Assembly (NCBI GenBank): GCA_013396755.1
Contig: VWZF01002943.1
Coordinates: 310,001-374,000, forward strand
Direction: 5' to 3'
Source of the DNA: Sclerurus mexicanus
Lineage: Eukaryota; Chordata; Aves; Passeriformes; Furnariidae
DNA: 64,000 nt
This document shows positions 35,894-48,319 of the stretch, in pieces. Numbering within the stretch: position 1 is the stretch's first letter; each line of letters opens with the position of its first letter. The notes under the pieces were generated by a model. The model made no database searches. It was not told the origin of the DNA and was given only the letters and a program-made list of their open reading frames with translations. The translations under genes were made by a program, and so were the position numbers.

Positions 35894-36679
35894 GAAATAA
35901 GGTCTTAGACTGGGGTGTCTGAGGGGGGCTGTGCCTATAAAGCACACCACAGGAACACAGCATCAGGGCAAACAGGTGCTGAGGATGCACTTGCTTAGCA
36001 GTCAGGGAGACACAGGGCTGCTCAGCACAGTCAGTGGAACAAGCTCCCCCACTAAATCCCCAAGCCTCTCTCCTCTTCCTCCTGATCCTCTCTAAACCAG
36101 GGCTGGGTCCATCCAGAGGAAGCCAAAACCAACAGCAGCAGCAGCGGAAACACAGCTGGACATGGCTCACTCGGCCACGTTCAGCTGATGCCACAGCCCC
36201 GGCGCAGTTGTAAACAGCTCAGCAGTTCGTGCACGCCCCGGTATTGATGTTATACAAAGGAGCTGGAAATGTAAATGATTGCACTGGACCCACAGCCGGT
36301 TGCTGCTGGTGCAGATGGCCTCGGCAAAAAGAAATCCAACTCCTCCAGCCCCCTCCTTGGCACCAGAGCCAGGAACCAGGCTGGCCAAGAGCAAGCAAAG
36401 CCTTTACGTGTTTGCCATCTAGTGGGCTGTGGACAGCTTGACAGGCTGTCCTGAGCCCAGCTGAGAATTACCTCTGCCTGGGGCATGGCAGGGTCCTCGC
36501 TCAGCCCACTGATGCTCTGCGGTGCAGCCATCTCAGTTTGCGAATGAGAGCCCAACTCTGGGAGAACATGGCTTGGGATAACATCCGTCAGGGCAAGGGG
36601 GCTGTGCTTATGTGGTGGGAGCCCAAAAATCCACCCGACGCAGCTAAAGTAGCCCCATTACAGCCAACATCAAGTTGGG

Positions 36680-37131
36680 TGAGAGTGTGGATCTCATGGA
36701 AGGCAGAGGGTCTGCAGAGGGATCAGGACAGGCTGGATCAATGGGCCAAGGCCAATGGCACAGGGTTCAACAAGGCCAAGTGCTGGATCCTGAATTTGGG
36801 TCATGCCAATCCCAGAAAGTGCTCAAGGCATGGGAAAGAGTGTCTGGAAAACTGCTGGGCAGAAAAGGACCTGGGGATGCTGTTTGACAGTGGCTGAACA
36901 TAAGCCTAGATGGGCAAGAAGGCAAATGAAACCTAGCCTGTACCAGGCACAGTAGAGCCACAGAACCAGGGCAGTGATTGTCCCACCGTACTGGGCACTG
37001 GTGAAGCACCTCAAATACTGAGGCCAGTTCTGGGCCCCTCATGACAAGCTGGACATCAAAGGGATGGAGCATGTTCAGAGAAGAGAACACAAATGCAGAA
37101 GGATCTGGAGCACCAGGAGCAGCTGAGGGAG
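36680..37131 (+). repeat. CR1 LINE fragment, runs into assembly gap
   Basis: Translates to CR1 reverse-transcriptase C-terminal blocks (QRDQDRLDQWAKANG, FNKAKCWIL, AEKDLGMLFDSG), parallel to the copy at 30385-31740, followed by the region of LKYxGQFWAPH type. Stops interrupt it. The 3' end lies in the gap at 37132. Confidence 0.85.
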
Positions 37132-37703
37132 NNNNNNNNNNNNNNNNNNNNNNNNNNNNNNNNNNNNNNNNNNNNNNNNNNNNNNNNNNNNNNNNNNNNN
37201 NNNNNNNNNNNNNNNNNNNNNNNNNNNNNNNNNNNNNNNNNNNNNNNNNNNNNNNNNNNNNNNNNNNNNNNNNNNNNNNNNNNNNNNNNNNNNNNNNNNN
37301 NNNNNNNNNNNNNNNNNNNNNNNNNNNNNNNNNNNNNNNNNNNNNNNNNNNNNNNNNNNNNNNNNNNNNNNNNNNNNNNNNNNNNNNNNNNNNNNNNNNN
37401 NNNNNNNNNNNNNNNNNNNNNNNNNNNNNNNNNNNNNNNNNNNNNNNNNNNNNNNNNNNNNNNNNNNNNNNNNNNNNNNNNNNNNNNNNNNNNNNNNNNN
37501 NNNNNNNNNNNNNNNNNNNNNNNNNNNNNNNNNNNNNNNNNNNNNNNNNNNNNNNNNNNNNNNNNNNNNNNNNNNNNNNNNNNNNNNNNNNNNNNNNNNN
37601 NNNNNNNNNNNNNNNNNNNNNNNNNNNNNNNNNNNNNNNNNNNNNNNNNNNNNNNNNNNNNNNNNNNNNNNNNNNNNNNNNNNNNNNNNNNNNNNNNNNN
37701 NNN
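37132..37703. other. Assembly gap (572 N)
   Basis: A run of N between a plus-oriented CR1 fragment on the left and a minus-oriented one on the right. Predicted proteins that span it are meaningless. Confidence 0.98.
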
Positions 37704-38508
37704 CTGCCCCACTATTGCAGGTGAGGCCGCCCCAGTGCAGAGCAGAGCAGGACAATCCTCTCCCTCGCCCAGCCGGCCAGTCTGTCTCTCTATACGGGGT
37801 TGCCCCATCCCAGGGGCAGAATCCGGCACTTCCCTTGGTTGAACTTCCCATGGTTGGTGATTCCCAGCCCTCTGATCTGTCCCTGTTTGTGAGGTGACCA
37901 TCCTCATCCTATAGGATGATATTCCTATACTGCCTATTGCCATTAACATATTTGAAAAAATTCTTTTTATTGTCCCTCACGGTTCTGGCAGCTTCAACTC
38001 CAGCTGATCTTTGGCTGCACAAATTTTCCCCCTACAGCAGCAAGCAGCTTCTCTGAATTCTCCCCATGTCACCTGACCTTGCTTCCACTGGGCACACACC
38101 TTCCTTTTTTGCCTTATCTGCAAGACAAGATCCCTGCTTAGCCAAGCCGGCCGTCTGCCTCACCTGCTTGACTTCCAACCTCCGGTAATTGCCTGTTCCT
38201 GTGCCCTTAGGAGGTGATGTTTGAAAAGTGGCCAGCACTGATGGGCCCCAGCACCTGCAAAAAACATTTTCCCAGGGGACCTTACTAATTCTCTGAGCAG
38301 CCTGGAGTCTGCTCTCCTTGTGTCCAGAGCTGAGGTTTTGCTGGCACTTTTCCTCCTGTCAACAGACTATAAACTCGATCACCTCATGATTGCTGTGGCC
38401 AAGACAGCCAGCAATCTCCATTTCGTTCACAAGATCCACTCTACTGGCAAGCAGTAGATCAAAGAAGGCATCTTTCCAAGTCAGCTCCCTTAGGACCTGT
38501 TTCATTGA
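37704..38508 (-). repeat. CR1 LINE internal fragment, reverse orientation
   Basis: Read on the plus strand it follows the reverse complement of a CR1 second open frame: GGGTTGCCCCATCCCAGGGG, CAGAATCCGGCACTT and GGTTGAACTTCCCATGGTTG near 37795-37855, AACTCCAGCTGATCTTTGGC near 38000, and ATCACCTCATGATTGCTGTG near 38375. It is diverged and internally deleted. Its 3' part would be in the gap. Confidence 0.75.
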
Positions 38509-38511
38509 ATT

Positions 38512-38690
38512 ATTTAGATTAGACATTAGAGAAAATGTTTTGCCTGAAAGGGTGGTCACACATTGAAACAGGGAAGTCGTGGAGTGGCCATCATGCTGGG
38601 GACATGAGTCAGTGATGGGCTTGGCAGTTCTGGGTTAATGGCTGGACTCAATGATCTTGGAAGTATTTGCCAACCTTAATGAAGCACAGA
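38512..38690 (+). repeat. CR1 LINE 3' end, abutting the reverse copy
   Basis: TTAGATTAGACATTAGAGAA near 38514, then GTGATGGGCTTGGCAGTTCT, GGACTCAATGATCTTGGAAG and GCCAACCTTAATGA give the CR1 3' end in plus orientation, immediately after the minus-oriented copy. Diverged and lacking a clear tail. Confidence 0.85.
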
Positions 38691-41037
38691 AGCAGGGCTG
38701 CAGAAGAGGCTAAAAAACATTTTTTAGGAGTAAGATTTTCATTTTCCACCATATTCCCAGCCAACTTGGCTGCTGGCTCAGTTAAAAATTGCTTGGGTTG
38801 TTTGGACCCACTCAAGCCCACTGCAGTGTCTTTAGGATGGTAAAGGGCACAGAAAAAGAAAGAAAACCACACCATACTATATAACAGCACTGAGTCAACT
38901 GCTTTAATTTTCACCCCAACTATAACTCCTAAGGAGGAAAAATCAAGTCTCTTTAGCTGTAGTTAAGGTTGAAGAAACACAGCAATTAACACTTTTGCTT
39001 TGCCTCTTGAATAAGACTCTATAAAGTGCCACATTTTGACAAAAACAATGTGAAAAAAGAAAGGGAAAAAAAACAAACCACAAAACAAAAAACCACCAAT
39101 GGTACCAAGGCCCTGGGAAAGCTTTGAGGAGCCAATGTCACTTCACATCACCAAGGGAGGAGATTAAATTCTGCTGGATGCCAGAGCCAGCTCTCCCCAC
39201 TGCCAGCCTAGCTCCAGCTCCTGCATCTGTTCTCCAAAAGGCTTCACCAGTGTGTGATCTGGTGGGATCAGGGGCACAGCTATTGGCAGATGCCAAGATG
39301 GCTACAGGAAGGCCTGAGCACCTGGGACCTGCTGCCTGGTCAGGGCTCCTGGCAGCACTTGCCAGCATCTCTACATGATGCGCATGCATGTAGGAGGCAG
39401 TTCAAGGGGACAGAGGCAAAATGGGGATGGGGGGGAAAAGAGAAAAGGAAGTAGTGGCAGGAGAGATAGATGGAAAAGGAGTGATTGCAGGGGTTATGGA
39501 GCGGTGGAAGTGGTTACAGGTACAACAGATAAAAGGAACAGGATCAAAAGATGCTGGAAAGACACACAGGAAAGGAAGATATGGAAGACTGCCAGTGGGA
39601 AAAGGAAAGAGAGGGAAATCAGCAGGAGCTTTCCCTTTCTCTCCTCCAGCTTCCCCATAATGTTCCTTGCAGCTCACTTGGGGTTAGCTGGAGCAGCGAC
39701 ACCCACTCTGGAAACCCCGGGATGGCCTTGAGCTGCTCTGTTCAGGTCACCAAAGATTTGCCAAGTAGCCCCTAGGGAGCCATCAATTAGCACTTATAGA
39801 GGAGGAGGCACCTTGCTCACCTTCAACCTCTTCACTAATCCAGGCACATTTATCCCAGAGGATCCACTGGCATCAGAAGGCAGGCTGGCACCATCTCCCT
39901 CAGACGCTGGTAAGTGCCTTTCAGCTTCACCGAGACCTCTGGCAACAGTGACACAGACACCCCACATGTGACAGAAAACAGGAAACTACCAACCCAGATG
40001 CTGCATTTGATCTCAGGGAAAGCCCCATGACCAGAGGAGAAGACCCAATGGTGAGGTTGGCTGCACAGGCCTCAGCAACCCACATGCTAAGCAGCAGTGA
40101 GAAATTTCAGATTGCTTCCTGCAGACAACTTCATCTCTGCCTGTTCCCCCACTGCATGTAGGTGACAACTTCCCATCTGTTATCCAAGCACATCCCAAAT
40201 CAGGGTGATCAGTATTTGTCAAAAAAGGAAAAGAAGAAGATATCGGGCAAAACATTTCCAGGTTTAATTTAAAAAGGCTTTTGCTATCAGTCAGCACCAG
40301 GTTTGTAAGCACTTCTTGGGATGGTTAGCCCTCGTTTGCCATAAACGACTTATTTTTCATTGTTTTTTCCTTTTTCTTTTCATTAATTCAAAGGAAACAA
40401 AAATAGGCCTGCAGCCTCACAGCATCCCTGAAGCTTGCATACCACATGCAGAATCCTTGCAGCAGCCCAGACTTATCCACCTAAGGCAAAACACATGGCC
40501 AGCCAGCCTCAGCAGAGCCTGCTGGGCTAATTTCTTTGTCCTGTTATCCAAAAAAACACCCTAGCCTTGCAAACACCATGTCTACAACAATATTCACCTG
40601 GTTCACCCCCAAGAGCCCCACTCCTGGTGCAGAACATGGGCAGGGAAACACAGCCTCACGGAAAACACTTTTTCATGTGCTTCAAAGCCAGATCTTTGGA
40701 AACCTGCAGTTGCTGCCGAGCACTTCAGTGAGCTGGGCTGAAGAGAGGCAACGCGATAAAGGACAAGCCTCAGAGCCACCCACAGCAAACCCCAGCAGTG
40801 AGCAAACAGTGCAGTGTCACACCAGCTATGCCCGTGAACCTCTAATCCACTCTACAGGAGCCACTGAGCTCCTGTCACACAGCGATGCTGGAGAGCTGAG
40901 CAGACCCAATCCTCCACCAGTGTTCAACGCTGGACACAGTCATGGCTGAATCAACACTCTTTACCTCACCCTTTACTGGCACTGGAGGCTCCAACTCCAA
41001 AGCAGGGCTAAAGGCCTCAAGGGATCTGGCGAAGCTC
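38691..41037. other. Intergenic DNA with purine-rich tract
   Basis: No gene was recognised. An A-rich tract lies at 39055-39100. A purine-rich region at 39410-39625 is followed at once by a pyrimidine-rich mirror (CTTTCCCTTTCTCTCCTCC at 39631-39649), which can form a weak hairpin or triplex. Confidence 0.55.
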
Positions 41038-41198
41038 TGGCAGCTCCACCCCTGGAAGTGTTCAAGGCCAGGCTGGATGAGGCTTGGAACAACCTGGTCT
41101 ACTGGAAGGTAGACCATGGCAGTCTCTGCCCATGGCAGGGGGTTGGAACTAAATTATCTTTAATGTCCCTTCGAACCCAAACAATTTTAGGACTCTGA
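41038..41198 (+). repeat. CR1 LINE 3' end
   Basis: CCACCCCTGGAAGTGTTCAA, GGCCAGGCTGGATGAGGCTT, GGAACAACCTGGTCTACTGG and TGTCCCTTCGAACCCAAACA are standard CR1 3' terminal words in plus orientation. The tail is worn. Confidence 0.92.
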
Positions 41199-44100
41199 TC
41201 TGCCATAACCACTCCCTGGGCTCCTGAGCACCCCCTGCCATCAACAGTGACCTCAGCAGTCATATGCATGTCCCAGCAGTGCCACCAAAAGGGACAAAGC
41301 CAGTGAAGCTGTGCACCAGGGTGGGCTGCCAACATTTCTTAAAACCACATGTTGGATAAAAGCAGAGAGCAACACCGACACAGGCCCATCCCAGCTCCCC
41401 CATCCCATCCCCCTACCATCCTGCCTCTGCCCACTCTGCTTTCCAGAAAGCAGAGTGGCTTTTCCTCTGCAGCTGCACTGCTCAAACACAGCCAGATCTC
41501 AGAGCACATCAGAGACCCATCCCTCATGTCTGCTCACAGGAAACAAGCCTCTTGGCTGCCAGGACAGTGCCTCAGCAGTTTCTAACAGTGATGCCTGACT
41601 CAGACACTCCCCAGGAGAAAGGAAGAAGCCAGAGCAGGTTTCCAGGGCAAGCCTTTCCCATGCTCTAAGCTCCCACATATACTGAAGTATCCCACTGCCT
41701 TCAGCACAGCCATGCACCTCTGTGGCACGCAACAGACACTGCAGGCAGGGAGGAAGGAGCTGGCTGCACTGCCAGACCACGGCTGAGCAGGCTGAAACAC
41801 TCCTTGAGGGCCAAAGCAGTCACTTACCTCACCTGGAAGACATCAGGTCTCAACTCCTGCATGAAGACACCCATTGCAAACTTCCAATCATTTGATATTT
41901 CTGGTTTTGCCCTCATTAGCCCTGGTTGCATTTAAAAGGAATTGCTTCTCACCATACACTGACCCTGGGATGCAAGGAAGTTTCACAGTGCAGAGTGGAG
42001 ACAGGCAGGTGACTGACAGCAAACAACTCAGAAACCATCAAGCAGAAGCCCACACTGCTGCAAGCTCTGGGCAGCATGTAGCACTGCACTGGCATGTTCA
42101 GTTCCCCCTGGATACCCAGCTGTGAAAGGTGGGAGGGAAGAAATTTGGGAAACAGCTGTCTCAAGCCAGGACTAGCCACAAAGAAGGAGGGCAGGGCTTT
42201 TTGAAGGCTCCCAACTGATAGGAAGGAGAAGAGAAATGCCTTCAAACCAGCAGAGCATCATGAAGGAGGGGGCAAGATACCCACCTGCTTCACTGCTGCC
42301 ACAGGAACCTCTGCTCCAATCTGAAGGAAGGGCCAAGAGCTGTCTTTCTTCTGGGTAAGTGCCCTCCCTATATCACTGGGAGCACAGGGAGGTCATCATA
42401 GCTATATGAGGGACAGCAGCCTAGACCTAGGTCCTATGCTATATTCAAGGAAGACGTATGCACCACTCCACTTCTGATGCTCCCATCCTTCCAGAGGTGG
42501 ATGTTGGATAAAAGTAACCAACCAGTCCCCTCTGTGAGAACATGAAAAATTCTCCCCCCCTCCCCATGCAGTAACAAGTAGGCTTTGGTGAACATCATCA
42601 CCCCAAAATAAGAGACACTAATACTCCCACACATACTGAGCACTGGCAATCATCAGTGTCCCAGACTTGTGCAGAAGCCACTTTTATTCAGAACAGAGGA
42701 GGAGCTGGACTATCCAGCAGTGACATTTGCTGGGATGTCAGTGTGGTTCCTGCAGGTGTCCTATGTTTTGGTGCAGCTCACTTGCTGTAGCTGCTCCCAG
42801 CGAAACAGCTGCTCACTAGACCACAGGCAGACAGGTCACCCAGTAGGAGCAAGCACACAGCCCTGCATAGTGTGTCCAACTCCAGACAGTTTCTTCAGCA
42901 ACTGTACAGACAGGACCAGTACACGCCTTGTACCATGGGGTTTAGGCTCTTTTCTGACACACTTAACACATCATTCACATGGGCACTTGTCCAGGTTGAA
43001 AGGTGCAGCGCACAGAGGCAGAGGGGGGTAAGCAGATGCACAGACACTACCCGTGTGTGCAGGCAGTAACCCAGGCCTGCCATACACAACCTTCAGGAGC
43101 ATTCTGGTTTTTTCAAAACCAAGGAAAAGCTAGAAATTCAAAACCAACAGAAGTATTTTCACACATGCATCAAGTCTAAAGGTCAGGCACTCAGTACACA
43201 ACTAGTTTAATTTTATGTAGTTTATCCCAGCACAAATACTGATGGCAAGATTAAAGGTGATGGCAAACCTGTGCTTCAGAGCTCAAGCCTGTTTTTCACC
43301 AGAGCGCATGAAGAAGTTGCTGTAGCGACTTTAGTCTGCGTTTTTCTGCTCCAGAACTCCATCACCTCACCCTGGAACATCGGGCCACCTTCCATGCAGA
43401 AACCAACCTGTATAACCCTTGCAGTCAATTTGTTTAGCGCCTCATCCAACTTTACTAGCAGCACCCATGACCCAGGCACTGCTACTGGTCACCCAGAAGG
43501 CCCAGAGGGCTGCTGGAGTCAAGCCCATCGTGTTCCACCCTGCAGGCTCCCACTCCAGGGGTCGCTCAGCTCCAGAAGACTCCATTGGCAGCGGATGCTC
43601 TCATGAGCAGGTGACGTCAGGAACAGAGTCCAAATTTCAATTTCTAACCTTCTGTCCCAAACCACCAGAGGGCAGCTGGAAATGCACCATGGACTGGTGC
43701 AGACGTGCTAAATATTCCACTGCTGAGCACTCCCCTTGCGCAGCTACTGCACCACAGGAACTGAAAAGATACACGAACACACATTCTCTGATCTCCAGAT
43801 GACAGGAGCTGCCTGTCCATGCTTCAGGGAAGCCCCAAGCAGCATGAAGAGCCTGACAGCACACACTGGACAGGGTCTACATCCATCTGGTCTTTAGCTC
43901 TCAGGGCTCACCTTGACAATATTCAAGCTGAAAACCTCCCTGTGGTAAAGAAATGAGTTTACTAATTTCCAAGGACCACTAAATTATGGAGCGATCAGAG
44001 AAATACACCCTCTTGGTTACTCTGAACTTCTGCCAAAGCTGAGAAGTAGGCAGAGGGCAGTAGCATCAGGCTGGGTTTTAAAAAATACAGAATCTATACC

Positions 44101-47061
44101 AAAGAGAACTCCCAAAATCAGACAGGAGCCCTGATGTAGATCAGAAGTTCCCTTGCCCCTCATCCATGCTCCATCTGAGCTACAGCCAAGTCCTTTTGTA
44201 GCCAGGCTTTTTTCCTGGTCTAAGCCCACAAAAAATGGTATTTTTATCTCACCTCACTATAGTGACAAGTTGGTCAGTTAGCACCAGCTTCCAAAGGAAG
44301 AGGAGGGAGGAGGCCCTGGACTTGCCTGCGTGTTTATGGCAGGGCAGCAGGATCTCTAGCTGGGATAACCTTCTTGTTGAGCTCCAGCCTGGGCCAACTA
44401 CCACTTTCTTGAGCAATCCCAGACAAGTCATTTAGGTCAGGAGTTCAGAGAGCTCCAGCCAACTCCTGTCTCACAGTTTCTTTTCTCCCAGACTCAGTTT
44501 CAGGAACCGATTCAGCCCTTGAACGTGACAGATGACCACTGGAACCAAGGTGACAAAACCAGCAGAAATACACTGCCAGATGGAGGGGTCTGCTCCTTTC
44601 ACCAGCTAGAATTAGTCTATTCATAGTTTAACCACCTCAGGATTATTCTTTAATTTTTTTCAGTTTTTGAAGCAGTAATTTCCTCTTTCATGCTTGATCT
44701 TCTCTGTTTGTTTAACTAGTCACCACCAGGAAGGTCTCTGGACACCCAAATGGTGACTTGCACTCCTCAGACAGGAGCCCAGGCATTGAAGAGGAACAAC
44801 AGTGAGGAAAGTTTCTCAAAGAAAGCAGAGTGTGGGCAGCCAGGGAAAGCAAGGACACACACCTCCCCAGCACAGTGCCCCAAAAACATCCCACAGAAAA
44901 GAGCTGCACAGGGAGGGCGAGGCTGGTTAACCTGAATTAAAGCAGCAGGAAGGTCTGGGTGGGGCAGTGCTGACAATGCTCTTACAACTCCCACTTCGAC
45001 TCTGGTTTTAAAAAGAGGCAGCTGCTGCTAGCTGCAAACCAAGCCTGAGGCCAAGTACCAGAGGACACTTCTGCCTCTTGGGAACACACCAAAATCATCA
45101 GTCTGTTTTCAGCTGTGTACAGCAGCAAGCAGCAGGAGCACGTCCGCCAAGCGAGACCACCCCAACAGCAACACTCAGATTTCAAGGCCCTTCACGCTCC
45201 CTTCAGCTGGGCCCAAATGACCCAAACTCTATTCACTGCTGGAGGGCAATACCCATTTACATTTTACCTAGTACAAATCCCACTAGCACACTCCAAAACC
45301 ACTCTGGGATGTGAAATAGAGCACGTAAAGGACAGACAAGTCAAGAGATTTGCACATCAATCCGATGTAACACTTCAGTAGCTGCACCCTATCAGACTTT
45401 GTTTCTGGGAGGTCCTTAGGACAGGAAGGGCAGACACATGTAACCCGCGCAGAGACAGCAAAGCATGAAGGCAACTATCCCGGGTAGGATGAAATAACAC
45501 ACTGTTTGGAAAGCCCTTCAGGCCACAAGCAGCAGCTACCTGGTGGTGTACAACAGTCTGAACAATGCCATGACCCCAGCTGCTCAGGAGCCTGAGTGAC
45601 TCAGTTGTACAGTTGCTCCCGAAAGCTTTTTTCTCAGAGGTCTTATCAAACGTGCTCATCATATCCTCCCCATACTTCAACTAGAGCCACACTTCAGTAA
45701 GTATAATGCCCAGCACTGACAGCAAGAACCAGCACATTACTGGGAAGGAGAGGGAGGAGAGGAGTGAAGAACGCAGCTAAGCAAACGAGCTGCCTCCTGG
45801 GAAAGGTGCAGAGCTCAGCCTGTCTCAGTGATCTCCCAAACACTTCCAAAAAGACGACCATCACTGCATCTGCTTTCAACAGCACCATTTCCTCCAAGGC
45901 ATAACATAGTTTCCCATTGCCCCACAGGGAAACAGACAAGGGAGAGCAAGAAAAAGGTCATAATTCCAACACAGCACAGGGAAGCTTGGAGATTAAAAAA
46001 CAGCCACCAGTTTAATACAATCCAGCACCAGTCCGAGTTAACAGCAACCATGCAGAGTTCATGTCTGCACCAGAAGCTACAGAAACAGCAGGATTAGTTG
46101 AACTGGCTTATACACAGTGGAAAATTTCCACGTATTAACTAAATCAGCAAGGGAGGGACTGAGCGATGGGTATACTTAAAGTTATCTCCTGCTCAGGAAA
46201 GCAACTGTTCCCCTGGCGCACTCTTCCCATCAGTAATCAACTCCGGAGTCCAGCCTCCTCATTTGGATTTCAGATTCAAGTATATCCCCTACAAGCATTT
46301 TCTTGACTTTTCTCCACATTAACTACTTCCCTATTTAGCTGATCTCAATTTCCGTATTTCAACTCCATTGACAACAGCACAGTGGAAAAATAAATTGATT
46401 CATGTTGTTTGTCACCACAGCACACAGGAGTTTAGCTAACACAGCTGAGGTGGTTACACTATGGGTATGCTCCCACCTTCTCCCCAACCCTCTATGCCAG
46501 ATCTGCTCTCCTACCTCCTTCCCTTGCTATCATCTTGGCCCTAAAAAACAGGCAGTGGAGTCCACTAGTTCACTAGCAAAGTACCTTGCAGGATGTCACA
46601 TTTCCCTGCAATTCCTGAATGTAATCATCTCCCTGTACAGCTTAAGGGAGCTGACATGAAGGATGTGGGGGAACACACAGCCTAGGCAGGGAAAGTGGAT
46701 GATCCTTGCTTCAGAGACAAGCAGCTGATGAAGGCACAGAGCCACTTGCTTTGAGTAGCCAACAGAAGCAAAAGCTCCGCTCACTACCTGGTTTACTGTG
46801 AGGAACTGGAGGTTCACATGAGAGTCAACCAAAACCCCCAAATCATGAACCTACTTGTGCAGGAAGGAGTGACTGTTTAGTAAAAGTTACATGAATAACC
46901 CAAAGATTTCATTAAGAATTTGCTGTGTGTCCCAGCATTAAAATACGAAGTTGCTTTTCAACCTCCATTCGGCCCTCAGTCCCCAGAACAATTTTAATAC
47001 TTAGTCTCAGGCATCTTCCCATCAGATATGTTTGGCCCTCTGCAAGGGACCCCATTAACAC
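41199..47061. other. Intergenic DNA, no gene recognised
   Basis: Nearly 6 kb without a convincing exon, RNA gene or clear repeat. The open frames are short and shadow each other. A lineage-specific lncRNA cannot be excluded from sequence alone. Confidence 0.5.
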
Positions 47062-47200
47062 CTGTAAGGCAAGGCTGGATGGGGCTTGGAGTATCCAGGA
47101 CTAGTGGGAGGTGTTCCTGCCCATAGTAGGGTGGTGGAATGAGATGGTCTTTCAGGTCCCTTCCAACCCAAACAAGTCTGGGATTCTGAGGTTCTGTGTA
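47062..47200 (+). repeat. CR1 LINE 3' end
   Basis: GGCAAGGCTGGATGGGGCTT, GGAGGTGTTCCTGCCCATAG, TTTCAGGTCCCTTCCAACCC and GGGATTCTGAGGTTCTGTG mark the CR1 3' end with its tail. Only about 140 bp remain. Confidence 0.92.
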
Positions 47201-48319
47201 GCAGCTCGCTAAGCAGCCAGCCCAAGCCTCATGTGCTACAGGTACCTCAGTAACCTTCACAGGTGAGAGGATGACAACCCTAAGCTGTGGGTGCATCTGT
47301 GAGGCAAGTCCTCTGTCAGTAACATGAGGTCATCTCAGCTCACACCACAGACATACAAGGGTCAAAGGAAGCACCACATATGCCCACCTGCCCCCAAGCG
47401 CTGTGCTGTCAAACTCACTAGCTGAAAGTGGCAGTTCCAGAAGGAGAATAAAGTGGTTGATTTGCCTGTTTTAGCCAGTTTTTCATGCTTTCATACAAGA
47501 AGGCAGACAAGTCACCAGAGTGTTCTTATAAGAAGCTCATGTAATTGGGCAAGACAGAGCACATCTCGCACACCTCACCTAAGACAGATCCCTCTACTGA
47601 GCTCCATCAAAAAACAGGCACAGTGTGAAACAGCTCGAGTTCTTTGAGTTCATTTAACCAGTCCCAGGACTGGGACAGCTATATCCTAGCAGATCCAGGG
47701 AGCTATCAGAAAGACTTTTGCAAAGGTAATGCCACACTAGGAGGAAGGAAGCAGCACCACCCCTTGAAAAGGATGATTTTCCATCATCCAGTGCCTCCTG
47801 AATTCCCTTCAGAGCCAAGTTCAACCTTGTAGCACTGATTTAATAGAACACACTTCACTGCTTAGCCAAAAGGACTGGCATGGGTCACTGCCATGAAGAT
47901 GTATGCAGAGGGACTACTTAAGGACGTAGCCAAGACACAAAAGGCTTGAGAGGGTAACCCTGCAGAAGTCCTAAGAGTTTGCCCCTCCACTCCAGAGGCA
48001 GTTTCCTGCAGGCAATCTCTTGGTGACCAGTCCTCCTGCTGGCTTTAGATACAGGAATTAGGATTAGCTGTTAGAAGGTGCAGAAGCCTGTTTCAGCCTG
48101 CTGTAAGAACATAGATGAGGCACCAAAACTGTCACCAACAAGTACAAGCAGAAACTTCACTGTGAGCCCCAGGGCTTCAGCCAAGCCTTCCCATAGAAGA
48201 CAGCAATTAAAAACTGAACTGCAAAGTTTAAGGGCAGCACTAATCACTACCACACATTTTATACTAATCTTTGGGATTACAGCACCCACAAATCAGCTTC
48301 TTAAAATAAAAGTGACATT

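Noticed and set aside
37041..37949. Frames of 227-297 codons spanning the N run
   Set aside because: Most of their length is unknown sequence. The ends are CR1-derived, and the frame across a gap is arbitrary.
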